Position numbers and translations under genes: made by a program. The notes beneath the pieces were generated by a model. That model searched no databases. It was not told where the DNA came from and saw only the letters and a list, made by a program, of their open reading frames with translations. This document shows, in pieces, positions 43,483 to 52,209 of a DNA stretch of 64,000 nt (position 1 is the stretch's first letter; each line of letters begins with the position of its first letter). The stretch comes from JAUUZT01 sp964654015 (lineage in GTDB: Bacteria; Chloroflexota; Dehalococcoidia; GIF9; AB-539-J10): NCBI GenBank assembly GCA_964654015.1, contig CAZZHQ010000002.1, positions 26,817 to 90,816 on the forward strand, given 5' to 3'.

Positions 43483-43962
43483 ATGACAGGGAGGGAAATT
43501 CTGTATAAATATATAGGTTATATAAGAGCGGGCCATAATTCAGGTAGTAAATTGAGGCTCGCAATTAATGTTGCGGCGTGGAGTACAAACTGTGACTTGA
43601 ATTACTATCAGGGAAGGGTATCATCAACAGGGCGTATCAGGAAGGATGCGGGTAAAAAAAGTATAGAGGTCAACGGAAGAAGCCTGGATAGCTTGTTGGA
43701 AGAGTTAAATAGGGAGATACCTGCAAACTGGATAAAGATAGACGTGGAAGGTGCTGAGCTTGAAGTGCTGAGGGGGCTTAATAAGACATTATGTTTTAAT
43801 AGTCCCAGGTTATTTATTGAAGTTATTAATGATAATGAAGTTGAGTTTGAAAACTATATGCACACACTTAATTATAACTATTACATCATTCCTGAATCTA
43901 TAGCGGAAGATCTTAAATACTATTATTGCTGGAGAAATTCTGAACGTAAAATAGGGAGGTAG
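43483..43962 (+). CDS. FkbM-family methyltransferase, N-terminally truncated
   Basis: The 159-residue product matches the C-terminal half of FkbM methyltransferases: INVAAWSTNCDLNYYQGR, EVNGRSLDSLLEE, and IKIDVEGAELEVLRG (the acidic motif, about residues 87-101). The SAM-binding first motif (D-V-G-A-N type) and about 80 N-terminal residues are missing; the first 25 residues look unrelated. An AGGAGG site sits 5-6 nt upstream of the ATG. It may be a degenerate gene or a small enzyme relying on a partner. Confidence 0.6.
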   Translation: MTGREILYKYIGYIRAGHNSGSKLRLAINVAAWSTNCDLNYYQGRVSSTGRIRKDAGKKSIEVNGRSLDSLLEELNREIPANWIKIDVEGAELEVLRGLNKTLCFNSPRLFIEVINDNEVEFENYMHTLNYNYYIIPESIAEDLKYYYCWRNSERKIGR

Positions 43963-43966
43963 TCTG

Positions 43967-45094
43967 GTGCACATAGGATTTGTTGCCATGGGCATGGCAG
44001 AAGAAAAGAAAACGGGGATAGAGTATTACTTCACAAATTTGCTGAAAAGTCTGGCCAGGATTGATTCTGAGAATAAATATACTGTTTATATGGATAGAGC
44101 TGTTCCTGAGAGTTTAGCTATAAAGCAGGACAACTTCAGCACCAGAATATTGACGGGGCCTCCTGTGTTCTGGAGACAGACGAGGCTGACAGCAGAGATG
44201 CTCTTTCACAGCCCGGATGTGCTTTATTCTCCTACACCTTCACTGCCGCTGTATCATCCTTGTAGAATCGTGACTACTGTTCATGACGTTATTCCATTAG
44301 TGGAAAAAGATTATAGTGGCTTCCTCTGGCGAGTTGCTTTTAAAAGACAATGTTCATATGCAGTCAAATATGCTCACAGGATTATTGCCATTTCTGAATC
44401 AACAAAAAGTGAGATAACTAAATTCTTTGATGTTAATGCTGAGAAGATATCTGTTATTTACCAGGCATATGATTCTGATATTTATAAACCTGAAAATGAC
44501 TCATTAAAAATAAAAAGAGTAAATCAGCGTTATAGTATTTTTAGCAATTATATTCTTTATGTTGGCACTTTAAATCCACATAAAAATATCGAGAGATTGG
44601 TTCAAGCCTTCGGTCGACTCAAAGCAGTAGGAAAGATAGAGCATAAATTAGTTATTGCTGGCAAATCTGGTTTGCATCATGAGCGGATTATTAAAATGGC
44701 GAGCCAGCTTGCTTTGGAAAAAGAAATTATCTTTACCGGGTATGTTCCACGGAGTGACTTACCTGTTCTGATGAGTGGGGCAGATTTATTTGTATTCCCC
44801 TCTCTCTATGAAGGATTTGGAATCCCACCACTGGAGGCTATGGCCTGTGGCGTCCCTGTTGTGGTTTCTGACAGCTATTCCTTACCCGAAGTGGTAGGTG
44901 ATGCTGCTGTTATGGTTGACCCCTATAATGTGGAATCAATAGCTAACGGGATATATGAAGTTTTATCCAATGCAGAATTTAACAGCCAATTGCGTAAAAA
45001 AGGATTAGAAAGAGCAAAATTGTTCTCATGGGAAAAGACAGCACGAGAAACGCTTCAACTATTGGAGGACGTATACCGGAGCCCCAGACAATAG
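43967..45094 (+). CDS. Family 4 glycosyltransferase
   Basis: This 375-residue GT-B enzyme starts at a GTG with GGGAGG 8 nt upstream. It has MGMAEEKKTGIEYYFTNL at the front, TTVHDVIPLVEKDYSG in the first domain, and YVGTLNPHKNIERLVQAF and FPSLYEGFGIPPLEAMACG (EX7E motif, about residues 277-295) in the second. The motif set is complete. Confidence 0.84.
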   Translation: MHIGFVAMGMAEEKKTGIEYYFTNLLKSLARIDSENKYTVYMDRAVPESLAIKQDNFSTRILTGPPVFWRQTRLTAEMLFHSPDVLYSPTPSLPLYHPCRIVTTVHDVIPLVEKDYSGFLWRVAFKRQCSYAVKYAHRIIAISESTKSEITKFFDVNAEKISVIYQAYDSDIYKPENDSLKIKRVNQRYSIFSNYILYVGTLNPHKNIERLVQAFGRLKAVGKIEHKLVIAGKSGLHHERIIKMASQLALEKEIIFTGYVPRSDLPVLMSGADLFVFPSLYEGFGIPPLEAMACGVPVVVSDSYSLPEVVGDAAVMVDPYNVESIANGIYEVLSNAEFNSQLRKKGLERAKLFSWEKTARETLQLLEDVYRSPRQ

Positions 45095-45282
45095 GATAGT
45101 CGGTAGAAACTAAATGGCAATTGATTTAATTGATGCTTTATTAACGTTGCCGTCGCTGTATACTCTGTAGAACGTATCGGCTTTAAGGGCGATGAATATA
45201 ATAATACTTGGATAAAGATGCTTTGCGTAGAATTTACGGAATTTAATAAGCTGGAGCGAAGGTTATCATTGTGAGTTGAAGC

Positions 45283-47124
45283 ATGCCTGTAAATATTAAT
45301 TTAAAAAGATGGTCACTAATCATATTAGGGCTAATATTAACAATCGCGCTTGTTATACTCGTTTGGAATAAAGAACCTACTATCTATCCCTATCTTTTTG
45401 TGTCTATTGCCCTGTCTGTCCTGATAACCTTTTCCATTATTGGCTGTTATAAAGGCATTATAGATAGATCATCGACAATAGTTTTGATTTTCATGATATT
45501 TCTGTTTCTCCGTAATGTGCAATTTATTGCTACTCAATATATGGCGCTGACTCCGGATGATGTTACTTTTGAATATAGTGTAATAAAATATTTCTCAGAG
45601 GCGAACAGGATATTTGTTATTCCAAACTCACCATTTTCCAACATGCTAAGCTGGTATTCCTCATGGCCATTATTGCATTCGTTATCCATGATTTTTTCCA
45701 GTGTTCTGGATATTAATATAGCTTTAATACCGGTACTTCTTCCTTCAGTATTTAGTACTATCGGTTTTCTGTTTACCTATCTTATCGTCAACAGGCTTGT
45801 TGTAGATTTAAAATTAAACAATGTGATAGTCCCTCTATCACTATTGCTCTATTCTATAGCCCCGGAAGCAATATACTTTGGATTTAAATTTGTACGCAAC
45901 TCGCTGGCGGCAGTATTTATTTTAATGGGATTTCACTTACTATATAGATATTACCGTTGCCATGATTCCAGAGTACTCGGGCTAATTGTTCTTAACACAT
46001 TTGTAATTGTATTAACCCATCATTATTCATCTTTTATCTATACGGCATTTTTATTGGCCATAGCTACTTTATCTTTTATCGTAGCCATGGTGCTGAACGT
46101 GAAGAGCAGGCTTAAACAGATAACCATAATATCGGACATGAAGAAGGAAGCTGTCATCACTGGCGTTGTAGGCTTGTTATCAGTAGGCCTTGTAGTTATA
46201 TGGTGGAGCCAAGTAGGAACAATAATCCAGGAAGTTGCCAGTGGAGTTACAGGTAAAATTACACAGTCTGTTTTTTCAGGAATTAGGCAAATTGGGCCTG
46301 AAATCCTTGAAGCCTTTTATCCTGAACAGCTAACTCCTTCATGGATTAAACTGCTCTGGATAAGAGATGTATTAGTATATATACCTGTATTTTATGGTTT
46401 TATCTGGCTGATCAGGCAGGCAATTATTAAGAAGGCGGTTGATTATTCTTGGGGGAAAGGATTCTGGTTTCTGATTTTATCACTGGTCAGTTTTGGGTTG
46501 TTTTTCCTATTCGAATTATTCGTCAGTCATGTGGAGACTTTCCGTATCGTTCTATTGTGCCTGCCATTAGTGGTGATCTGTAGTGCAATTATGTATGAAA
46601 AGATGATTAGCTATAAGAGAATTTATAGGGGATTGGCTTTCATTGCATTAGCCTTCTCTTTGGTTTGCAGCAGTCTTGGCCTCTGGGGCCATAGATATGC
46701 TCCCATTGATTTGTATTGCGCCAGTGTTACTGGTCGGGAAGCTGGAGAGCCAATGATTATTGACAACAGGCATTATGAGCTACAGGAATTTGTTATGGAG
46801 AACGAACTGGATAAAACGTACAGTGGAATACTTAGTGATGATAACAGCTTGTTGTATAGATTATTATCTCCGCAGGAATACCTAAAAATCGGCCCCAATG
46901 GAGCTGTTTTATATGTAGAATTGAACAGGGCTATCAGTGAAGGAGATAATACACTTGTAATAAATTATGACTCAAATTTTTATTCTCACTATTGGGGAGG
47001 GTACCCTGCTATAGAATTGGATATGGTTGACGAATTATTAGCAGATTACCATACTAAACTCGAAGCCTGTTTGAACAAGATATATAACAGCGGATTTGAG
47101 GTTTATTGCATGCCCTCAAAATAG
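45283..47124 (+). CDS. Large multi-spanning membrane protein of the glycan cluster
   Basis: This 613-residue protein has about 13 predicted helices between residues 10 and 470 and a soluble C-terminal tail. A loop with TPDDVTFEYSVIKYFSEANR follows helix 3 and carries acidic residues, as in GT-C glycosyltransferases. I cannot name the family. It is similar in size and plan to 36107-37825; the pair may act on the same polyprenyl-linked intermediate. Confidence 0.6.
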   Translation: MPVNINLKRWSLIILGLILTIALVILVWNKEPTIYPYLFVSIALSVLITFSIIGCYKGIIDRSSTIVLIFMIFLFLRNVQFIATQYMALTPDDVTFEYSVIKYFSEANRIFVIPNSPFSNMLSWYSSWPLLHSLSMIFSSVLDINIALIPVLLPSVFSTIGFLFTYLIVNRLVVDLKLNNVIVPLSLLLYSIAPEAIYFGFKFVRNSLAAVFILMGFHLLYRYYRCHDSRVLGLIVLNTFVIVLTHHYSSFIYTAFLLAIATLSFIVAMVLNVKSRLKQITIISDMKKEAVITGVVGLLSVGLVVIWWSQVGTIIQEVASGVTGKITQSVFSGIRQIGPEILEAFYPEQLTPSWIKLLWIRDVLVYIPVFYGFIWLIRQAIIKKAVDYSWGKGFWFLILSLVSFGLFFLFELFVSHVETFRIVLLCLPLVVICSAIMYEKMISYKRIYRGLAFIALAFSLVCSSLGLWGHRYAPIDLYCASVTGREAGEPMIIDNRHYELQEFVMENELDKTYSGILSDDNSLLYRLLSPQEYLKIGPNGAVLYVELNRAISEGDNTLVINYDSNFYSHYWGGYPAIELDMVDELLADYHTKLEACLNKIYNSGFEVYCMPSK

Positions 47125-47424
47125 ATAGTACTACATATGTGGAAGTTTGATTTACTAATAGCTGCGACCTCCTCGCACTTTAGGAGAGAGGAAGCAGGGG
47201 AAAATATCCTCGGTTGTCCAAATACGAGAGCCAGTAGTATTTATGAGTTGGCTGTTGCTTTTGTCTGCTTAAACAGGTAATTGGACCATGATCTCAAGCT
47301 AAACAATCTACCCTGAGCCATCGTCATCCCGCCATGGCATAGACTATTTACAGCGGAATTTATAGACATATTTTCCCGAAGGTTTGTCCCTTCCTCAATG
47401 GTCATACTAATCAATCTACTCAAG
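47125..47424. other. Convergent intergenic region
   Basis: This stretch lies between the plus-strand membrane protein and the minus-strand methyltransferase. I see no gene. Between 47165 and 47205 there is a G+A/C+T-rich imperfect inverted sequence (CCTCCTCGCA ... AGGAGAGAGG) that could act as a weak terminator. Confidence 0.35.
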
Positions 47425-48249
47425 TTATTTTTCCTTCACTGCCTTCACTGCTAAATAACGCCCGGTCAGGTATTTTGCATTTCGGCCCTCTAACTGTTCC
47501 AGATAAGCCAGGGTTTTTCTAATAGCATTATCAAGTTTGCCTTTGCTCACCCTGCGCAGGGAACTCTCAATCCATCTTACCAGGCCATCAGGATGTGGGT
47601 AATGGAGAATTACAGTGCTATCTTCCACGTTAAGCCCGATTTCCTCCAGGGCACGCCTCAGTTTGGTAAAAGAAAGAGTTCTGCCAATGAAATACGGCGA
47701 TAGCCCCAGGCGCATCCAGAGACGAGTAAATATATAGGGGGGGTAAGTCAGGTTGCTCTTGTTATCTATAGTAAGGATAAGTATGCCACCCGATTGGAGG
47801 ACACGCGCTAGTTCCTTCAGGGCAGTAATAATATCTGCCTCGCTGGAAAAGTGGTCAAGGGTGGAGTCAGAGATAATGAGGTCAATAGAATTATCCTGGA
47901 TGGGCAGATGTCTGACATCGCAGCAAATATATCTACTGTCATCAACGTTGTGTTGTCTGGCTTGATTTTTAGCCCGGGCTACTATTTCTCTGGATACATC
48001 TACCCCCACTACGTTACTGCTGGTTTTTACTACGTCAAATAAGAACTGTTCCTGACCGAAGGCTTCAGCAAAAAGGTCGGTCTTTAAAATCCTGTGATTA
48101 TTGGTTACATCAGCCCATCTGGCTATCAGACCAAGGTAGGTCTTTCTCTTGTGTATAGCCAGGAGTTCATTAGAATAGCCCTTAAGAGACCATCCCATAG
48201 CGACCTGGTTCCAATGCTCAGCCTCCTTAAGTGGCATACGCAACCTCAT
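47425..48249 (-). CDS. Class I SAM-dependent methyltransferase
   Basis: This 274-residue protein has VVGVDVSREIVARAKNQ (about residues 78-94), ICCDVRHLPIQDNSIDLIISDSTLDHFSSE (about 109-138) and LARVLQSGGILILTID, the Methyltransf_11-type core. Motif I is atypical (no GxG; the first strand is LFDVVKTSSNVVGVD). It may act on a lipid or sugar head group of the glycan pathway. The minus-strand gene stands alone. Confidence 0.72.
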   Translation of the reverse strand: MRLRMPLKEAEHWNQVAMGWSLKGYSNELLAIHKRKTYLGLIARWADVTNNHRILKTDLFAEAFGQEQFLFDVVKTSSNVVGVDVSREIVARAKNQARQHNVDDSRYICCDVRHLPIQDNSIDLIISDSTLDHFSSEADIITALKELARVLQSGGILILTIDNKSNLTYPPYIFTRLWMRLGLSPYFIGRTLSFTKLRRALEEIGLNVEDSTVILHYPHPDGLVRWIESSLRRVSKGKLDNAIRKTLAYLEQLEGRNAKYLTGRYLAVKAVKEK

Positions 48250-48390
48250 TTAGTATTTTTTGGGAAAGTTTCATAAATTTCTATATTCTATCATTTGCCT
48301 TAAGTATGCTGGAATACCCGGACTCAATTATCAGTGACAATCATAATAGTTGCGAAATCTCAATACTAATCAGGCAAACAAACTTATCCT

Positions 48391-49590
48391 TCAAGGTTTC
48401 CTCATAGCGCTTATCAGATAGCCAAATAACAGGCATAATACATGAAGGCTCAGGTTAATTGCGCGAATAAAGTAAGGAATAGGGTCATCCCATGCCATTA
48501 CTGAGTGTATCTTTCTAGCCTTCAATGTCTTGAAGACCTCTAAGAAACCGATATTATGACGTTTTAGATGTATCAAACAGGAGAGTATGTCAACGAAATC
48601 ATCTACCCACAAAACGTTGTTTTGGGGGAAAATTGATTTATTCACAGTCTGTCCAGTAAGATCGAGGTAGGCTATGTATTCAATATCCGCGCCACAGGCG
48701 GCTGCCAGCCTGTTTTGCAACGTTGTTCGTGCATTGATTTCTATTAGTTTATACTCGCCATCGCGAGGGTCTTTTTTCAGCTCTGCTTCAGCAAATCCGT
48801 AGTATCCTATCGACTTAAGCAACCAGGTACCTTGCTCGATTACGGAAGATCTCCAACTGCTTTTGCAGAACGACCCCGAGCCAAAGTCAGGCGGATACTG
48901 TCTTACCTTGTCCCACCCACAAATTCCCAGGGGCTCTTGTTTTCTATTGAGGTAAGTGTAAAACGCGTATATCTCTTTTCCGGGGACTATTTCCTGTATC
49001 AAAACTCCCAGATTCTTGCCTCTTAACCTGTCAATTGCCCAATTAAGCTCTCGAAGAGAGGTTATTACGAAGCATTTTCTGCCAAACTTTTCCTGGAAGG
49101 GTGAAGAATAGTCCGGCTTGATAATGTATGGATAAGCAGTTTCCTGGCCAATCGATTGTAACTCGGCAAGACTTTCAGGGAAGTAGGTCGGTGGATGAGG
49201 AATTTGCATTTCTGCAAGCAATTTATAAAAAATCCTTTTGTTTACCAGCTTTTGGACAACATCATGACCTGGCACGGGAAGAAAATAGAACTGCTCCAGC
49301 TCGTTTTTATATTTTGAAAGAGCCAGCACCTCCAGGTCTCCAGTAGGGATTATAATCATTCTGCTATCGATTTGTTGACCAAAATGCAACAAATCGTTTA
49401 CAAATTCTGTCTCCGACTCCATTAAGTTTTTGGTCTTTAAATGGCGATTGATATATCTGGAGTGCCTGACCATGGAGGCTTGTTGCGAATCAAGACAAAT
49501 TACAGGAATGCCGCGTCTTCCAAAAGCTCTAATTAAACCTAAACCTGCATTTATTATTACTGCTGTTGAATGGTTGCGGTCGGATTTCAT
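48391..49590 (-). CDS. ATP-grasp (carbamoyl-phosphate synthase-like) protein
   Basis: This 399-residue protein reads from the ATG at 49590 (MKSDRNHSTAVIINAG). An open frame extends further upstream to 49833, but it covers the start of the opposite GNAT gene and shows no conservation. ATP-grasp features: YPYIIKPDYSSPF (Lys), VLIQEIVPGKEIYAFY, and LIEINARTTLQNRLA (Glu and Asn of the Mg site, about residues 289-303). A hydrophobic C-terminus (about 372-396) may anchor it. Such enzymes make amide- or ester-linked modifications; the substrate is unknown. Confidence 0.75.
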   Translation of the reverse strand: MKSDRNHSTAVIINAGLGLIRAFGRRGIPVICLDSQQASMVRHSRYINRHLKTKNLMESETEFVNDLLHFGQQIDSRMIIIPTGDLEVLALSKYKNELEQFYFLPVPGHDVVQKLVNKRIFYKLLAEMQIPHPPTYFPESLAELQSIGQETAYPYIIKPDYSSPFQEKFGRKCFVITSLRELNWAIDRLRGKNLGVLIQEIVPGKEIYAFYTYLNRKQEPLGICGWDKVRQYPPDFGSGSFCKSSWRSSVIEQGTWLLKSIGYYGFAEAELKKDPRDGEYKLIEINARTTLQNRLAAACGADIEYIAYLDLTGQTVNKSIFPQNNVLWVDDFVDILSCLIHLKRHNIGFLEVFKTLKARKIHSVMAWDDPIPYFIRAINLSLHVLCLLFGYLISAMRKP

Positions 49591-49692
49591 TTCACTATTA
49601 TATATTATAGTTGTCTGACGTAATGTGTAGATTACAAAGGAAATAGCGAACAAGTATTTTGCTATATAATACCTGGGGACTGATAAAAAACG

Positions 49693-50373
49693 ATGATATA
49701 TTACCAGAGAGCGTTGTTTGATAGGGCAAAGGCTATCCTTCGGACCGAGGGATTGCTGCCCCTGCTCAGCCGAGGATTTGATTTCCTGGCGAGATGCCTG
49801 TTTCGCTATAGAACTTTTTATCTTTACGAGCATATGGTCAAGGAGAAAAATGAGGCTGACTTTATGCCGAACTTACAAAATCTGACTGTTCATATAGTGT
49901 CTTCAAATCAGCAGGCTGATGAGCTGGCTGCCAGTGGTTTTGATTGTCGCTCATATTCTGTTTATGCCAGGAGAAGGCTGGATAAAGGGGCAATCGCCGT
50001 TTGCACTTTTGTTAAGCAAGAGCTTGCCAGTATTGTCTGGGGGGCTATGACCAAGGAGGCTAAGAAAACCGTCGATTTTCTACCCTACCACGTTGATTTT
50101 GTGAACAAAGTGGCATGCACCGGCGGTACCCAAACAATTCCTAAATACCGGCGAAGGGGTCTGATGACATACGGCTTTTTCAAAATGCTTCAATTTCTGG
50201 GGGAACAGGGAATAGTGACATCAAGAAATGCGGTACGTACCGGCAATATTGCTTCCCTGACGGTACATAACAGGTTTGACCACAGAATATATGCCAGGGC
50301 ACGCTACTTGAGAATCCTGTGGTGGCAATCATGGAAGGAAACATCACTTGTGCCGGTCGATAAGTCAGATTAG
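49693..50373 (+). CDS. GNAT-like acetyltransferase
   Basis: This 226-residue protein has a C-terminal segment KVACTGGTQTIPKYRRRGLMTYGFFKML (about residues 137-165), the Q/RxxGxG/A-like acetyl-CoA loop of GNAT enzymes, then NIASLTVHNRFD, the 'N-x-S-x4-H-x-R' element typical of the family. The N-terminal part is basic. It runs in parallel with the FemAB-like gene 70 nt downstream and opposite to the ATP-grasp gene; probably all three modify the same product. Confidence 0.65.
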   Translation: MIYYQRALFDRAKAILRTEGLLPLLSRGFDFLARCLFRYRTFYLYEHMVKEKNEADFMPNLQNLTVHIVSSNQQADELAASGFDCRSYSVYARRRLDKGAIAVCTFVKQELASIVWGAMTKEAKKTVDFLPYHVDFVNKVACTGGTQTIPKYRRRGLMTYGFFKMLQFLGEQGIVTSRNAVRTGNIASLTVHNRFDHRIYARARYLRILWWQSWKETSLVPVDKSD

Positions 50374-50442
50374 CTTGATGTTGATTTTTACTCCTTTTTT
50401 ATACCTGCTGAGAGACCTTTTCAGGGACTGGAACAGCATAAC

Positions 50443-51615
50443 ATGCAAAGAGCAGTGATAAGAGTTATAACGGACTTGAAAGGATTTGAGTCGCTATCGG
50501 CAACCTGGAACAGCCTTCTATCAAAGTGTCAGGATGATAATTCAGTTTTTTTTACCTATGAGTGGTTATGGACATGGTGGAGGCATTTCGGGGATGGAAA
50601 GAAGCTGAACATACTACTAATTGAAAAGGAAGGCCAGACCATTGGTATTGTTCCGCTGATGAAGGTGGAGTATAAGATAGGCCCGATTAAGTTTCATATT
50701 CTGGAGAAGATTAGCTTAACAAGTTGCAATTATGTGTGGCTGACCAGACCAGAAAATAGGCAGGAAGTTATAACCGCAGTCCTGACTTATTTGAAAGAGG
50801 AACTGTCTAAGAACAAACTTGCCTTGAGACTCACTCTGGTGCCTGAAGATAGTAAATTTCTCGATCTCCTACGCACGCATACCTCACTAGTTTCAGAGGA
50901 GTTGGTTATTCAGGAAAGGATAACGACTGCAGCGCCATACATAACGCTACCCACAACCTGGGATGAGTACTTTCGTTCGCTAAGTCAAAGAAGGAGGCAG
51001 AAGTTACGAGCCCTGGAAAAATCCCACAATGTTGAGTTCAAGCAGTTTGATGCAGATTCTCTAGAAGAAGGGCTGGATGTATTTATTGACCTTCACCAGA
51101 GGAGATGGCAGTCCGCCAATATTAGAGGTGTATTCTCCACTCCTAAAATGAAGGAGTTCTATAGGGATATTGCCAGCCAGTTCCTGAAGAGAAACTGGCT
51201 GCACTTTTCCTGGATGACAATAGATAATGAGATAGTGTCCGGAGAATATGGATGTGTCTATAACAGGAAATTTTATGCTGTCACCAAGGCCCGTGACACC
51301 CGCTATCCAAAGTACAGTGTGGGACACCTGCATGAGATATACTTAATAAAGTATGCGATTAACAATCACCTGAAAGAATTTGATTTCCTTCAAGGTGAGG
51401 AGCCATATAAATTTTACTGGACTAAATCAACCCGGAAATATATAGAGATTATAGTAATAAATAAAGGATATTTCCCAGGTCTGCGCATCAAATTTCTACA
51501 TGTCTTTTTGCGTTTACACCAGATAAGGCAATATAGCTTGAGAGAAATTTACTCCCTGTATTTTATAAAAAGAAGAGAAAGAAAAGAGAAAAAGAAGATG
51601 GGATTAGATAAGTAG
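50443..51615 (+). CDS. FemAB/BioF2-like GNAT acetyltransferase (CelD type)
   Basis: This 390-residue protein has VFFTYEWLWTWWRHFG (about residues 30-45), GIVPLMKVEYKIG, and a C-terminal GNAT domain with WLHFSWMTIDNEIVSGEYGC, KYSVGHLHEIYLIKYAI and FDFLQGEEPYKFYWT. These landmarks match the proteins named 'acetyltransferase involved in cellulose biosynthesis' (CelD/BcsL). It would acylate a glycan or peptide. The C-terminus ends in a lysine-rich tail. Confidence 0.75.
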   Translation: MQRAVIRVITDLKGFESLSATWNSLLSKCQDDNSVFFTYEWLWTWWRHFGDGKKLNILLIEKEGQTIGIVPLMKVEYKIGPIKFHILEKISLTSCNYVWLTRPENRQEVITAVLTYLKEELSKNKLALRLTLVPEDSKFLDLLRTHTSLVSEELVIQERITTAAPYITLPTTWDEYFRSLSQRRRQKLRALEKSHNVEFKQFDADSLEEGLDVFIDLHQRRWQSANIRGVFSTPKMKEFYRDIASQFLKRNWLHFSWMTIDNEIVSGEYGCVYNRKFYAVTKARDTRYPKYSVGHLHEIYLIKYAINNHLKEFDFLQGEEPYKFYWTKSTRKYIEIIVINKGYFPGLRIKFLHVFLRLHQIRQYSLREIYSLYFIKRRERKEKKKMGLDK

Positions 51616-51705
51616 CGGCTCCCATAACAATCTATTTACATCAGTCAGCCTTAGCCGTAGCTGTTTCCTCCGGGTGATGCCGTATGTATTGATTTAGTTG
51701 TAACT

Positions 51706-51815
51706 TTATATATAGTGCTGTTTCTTCGGCAGAAGCTTTTTGGAGATGATAACATAGGCAGATAATACAGTTTCGGCTCCCAACCATGCGCCGCTCGTTA
51801 TTAAATTCATCCGGG
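51706..51815 (-). pseudogene. Copy of the flippase 3' end after hicB (module 3)
   Basis: The minus-strand frame reads SGAWLGAETVLSAYVIISKK, then LLPKKQHYI, and stops (TAA, 51708-51706). It matches the end of the flippase gene at 52210-53523 (YAWLGTHILVSIYIFASKK...LLPKK) at 14 of 27 residues. It lies directly after the hicB stop codon. Confidence 0.75.
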
Positions 51816-51821
51816 AATGAC

Positions 51822-52031
51822 TTATGCGTATACGAGCTTGCCCTTTGGAGTAGGTATTTCTCGTCCTAATCCTTTTGCGGTTTCTATCCATTCAGAAATA
51901 ACCGTTTGTACATTTCTCAGCGCTTCTTCATAGGTTGCCCCATCCGCCATGCATCCTGGGAGCTCAGGAACTTCAGCCACATATGCTTCATCTTCCTCAC
52001 TCCAGTAAACAATCACCTCATATTTATACAT
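51822..52031 (-). CDS. hicB: HicB antitoxin, module 3
   Basis: This 69-residue protein has YEVIVYWSEEDEAYVAEVPE and LPGCMADGATYEEALRNVQ, the HicB core, but the extra C-terminal helix is short. It overlaps the end of a truncated hicA gene and may be an orphan antitoxin. Confidence 0.82.
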   Translation of the reverse strand: MYKYEVIVYWSEEDEAYVAEVPELPGCMADGATYEEALRNVQTVISEWIETAKGLGREIPTPKGKLVYA

Positions 52032-52194
52032 CTTTAACCTCCTTATGGAGTTTGTACGCTAGAATTATACTCCTTACTTGTTTAACCTGGTATGCTTTAG
52101 CCCTGCCATCTTTTAAGGGTTGTAAGTTAATAATTTCAACAATGCCAACCCTGGTAAAAATGTGATGGTCTCCTCTAATTATAAGTAATTTAAG
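52024..52194 (-). pseudogene. hicA: 5'-truncated hicA toxin (module 3)
   Basis: The minus-strand frame begins after an in-frame TAG (52197-52195) and reads IIRGDHHIFTRVGIVEIINL, then AKAYQVKQVRSIILAY, then stops at 52024. This is the C-terminal two thirds of a HicA protein (GSHHIF-type core with a D). The N-terminal helix and start are missing and would lie where the flippase 3' end now is. The 3' end overlaps hicB by 8 nt, so the original order was hicA-hicB. Confidence 0.7.
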
Positions 52195-52209
52195 CTACTT
52201 GAGCAATGG

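Noticed and set aside
45155..45185. A third copy of the DUF1616 promoter before the membrane protein at 45283
   Set aside because: Only TATACTCTGTAGA is shared; there is no matching -35 box and the surrounding bases differ.
47241..47423. Minus-strand ORF after the membrane protein
   Set aside because: Short, no recognisable family and no good ribosome-binding site; treated as intergenic.
49591..49833. N-terminal extension of the ATP-grasp protein by 81 residues
   Set aside because: It covers the start of the opposite GNAT gene, has no conserved features, and the ATG at 49590 gives a natural N-terminus.
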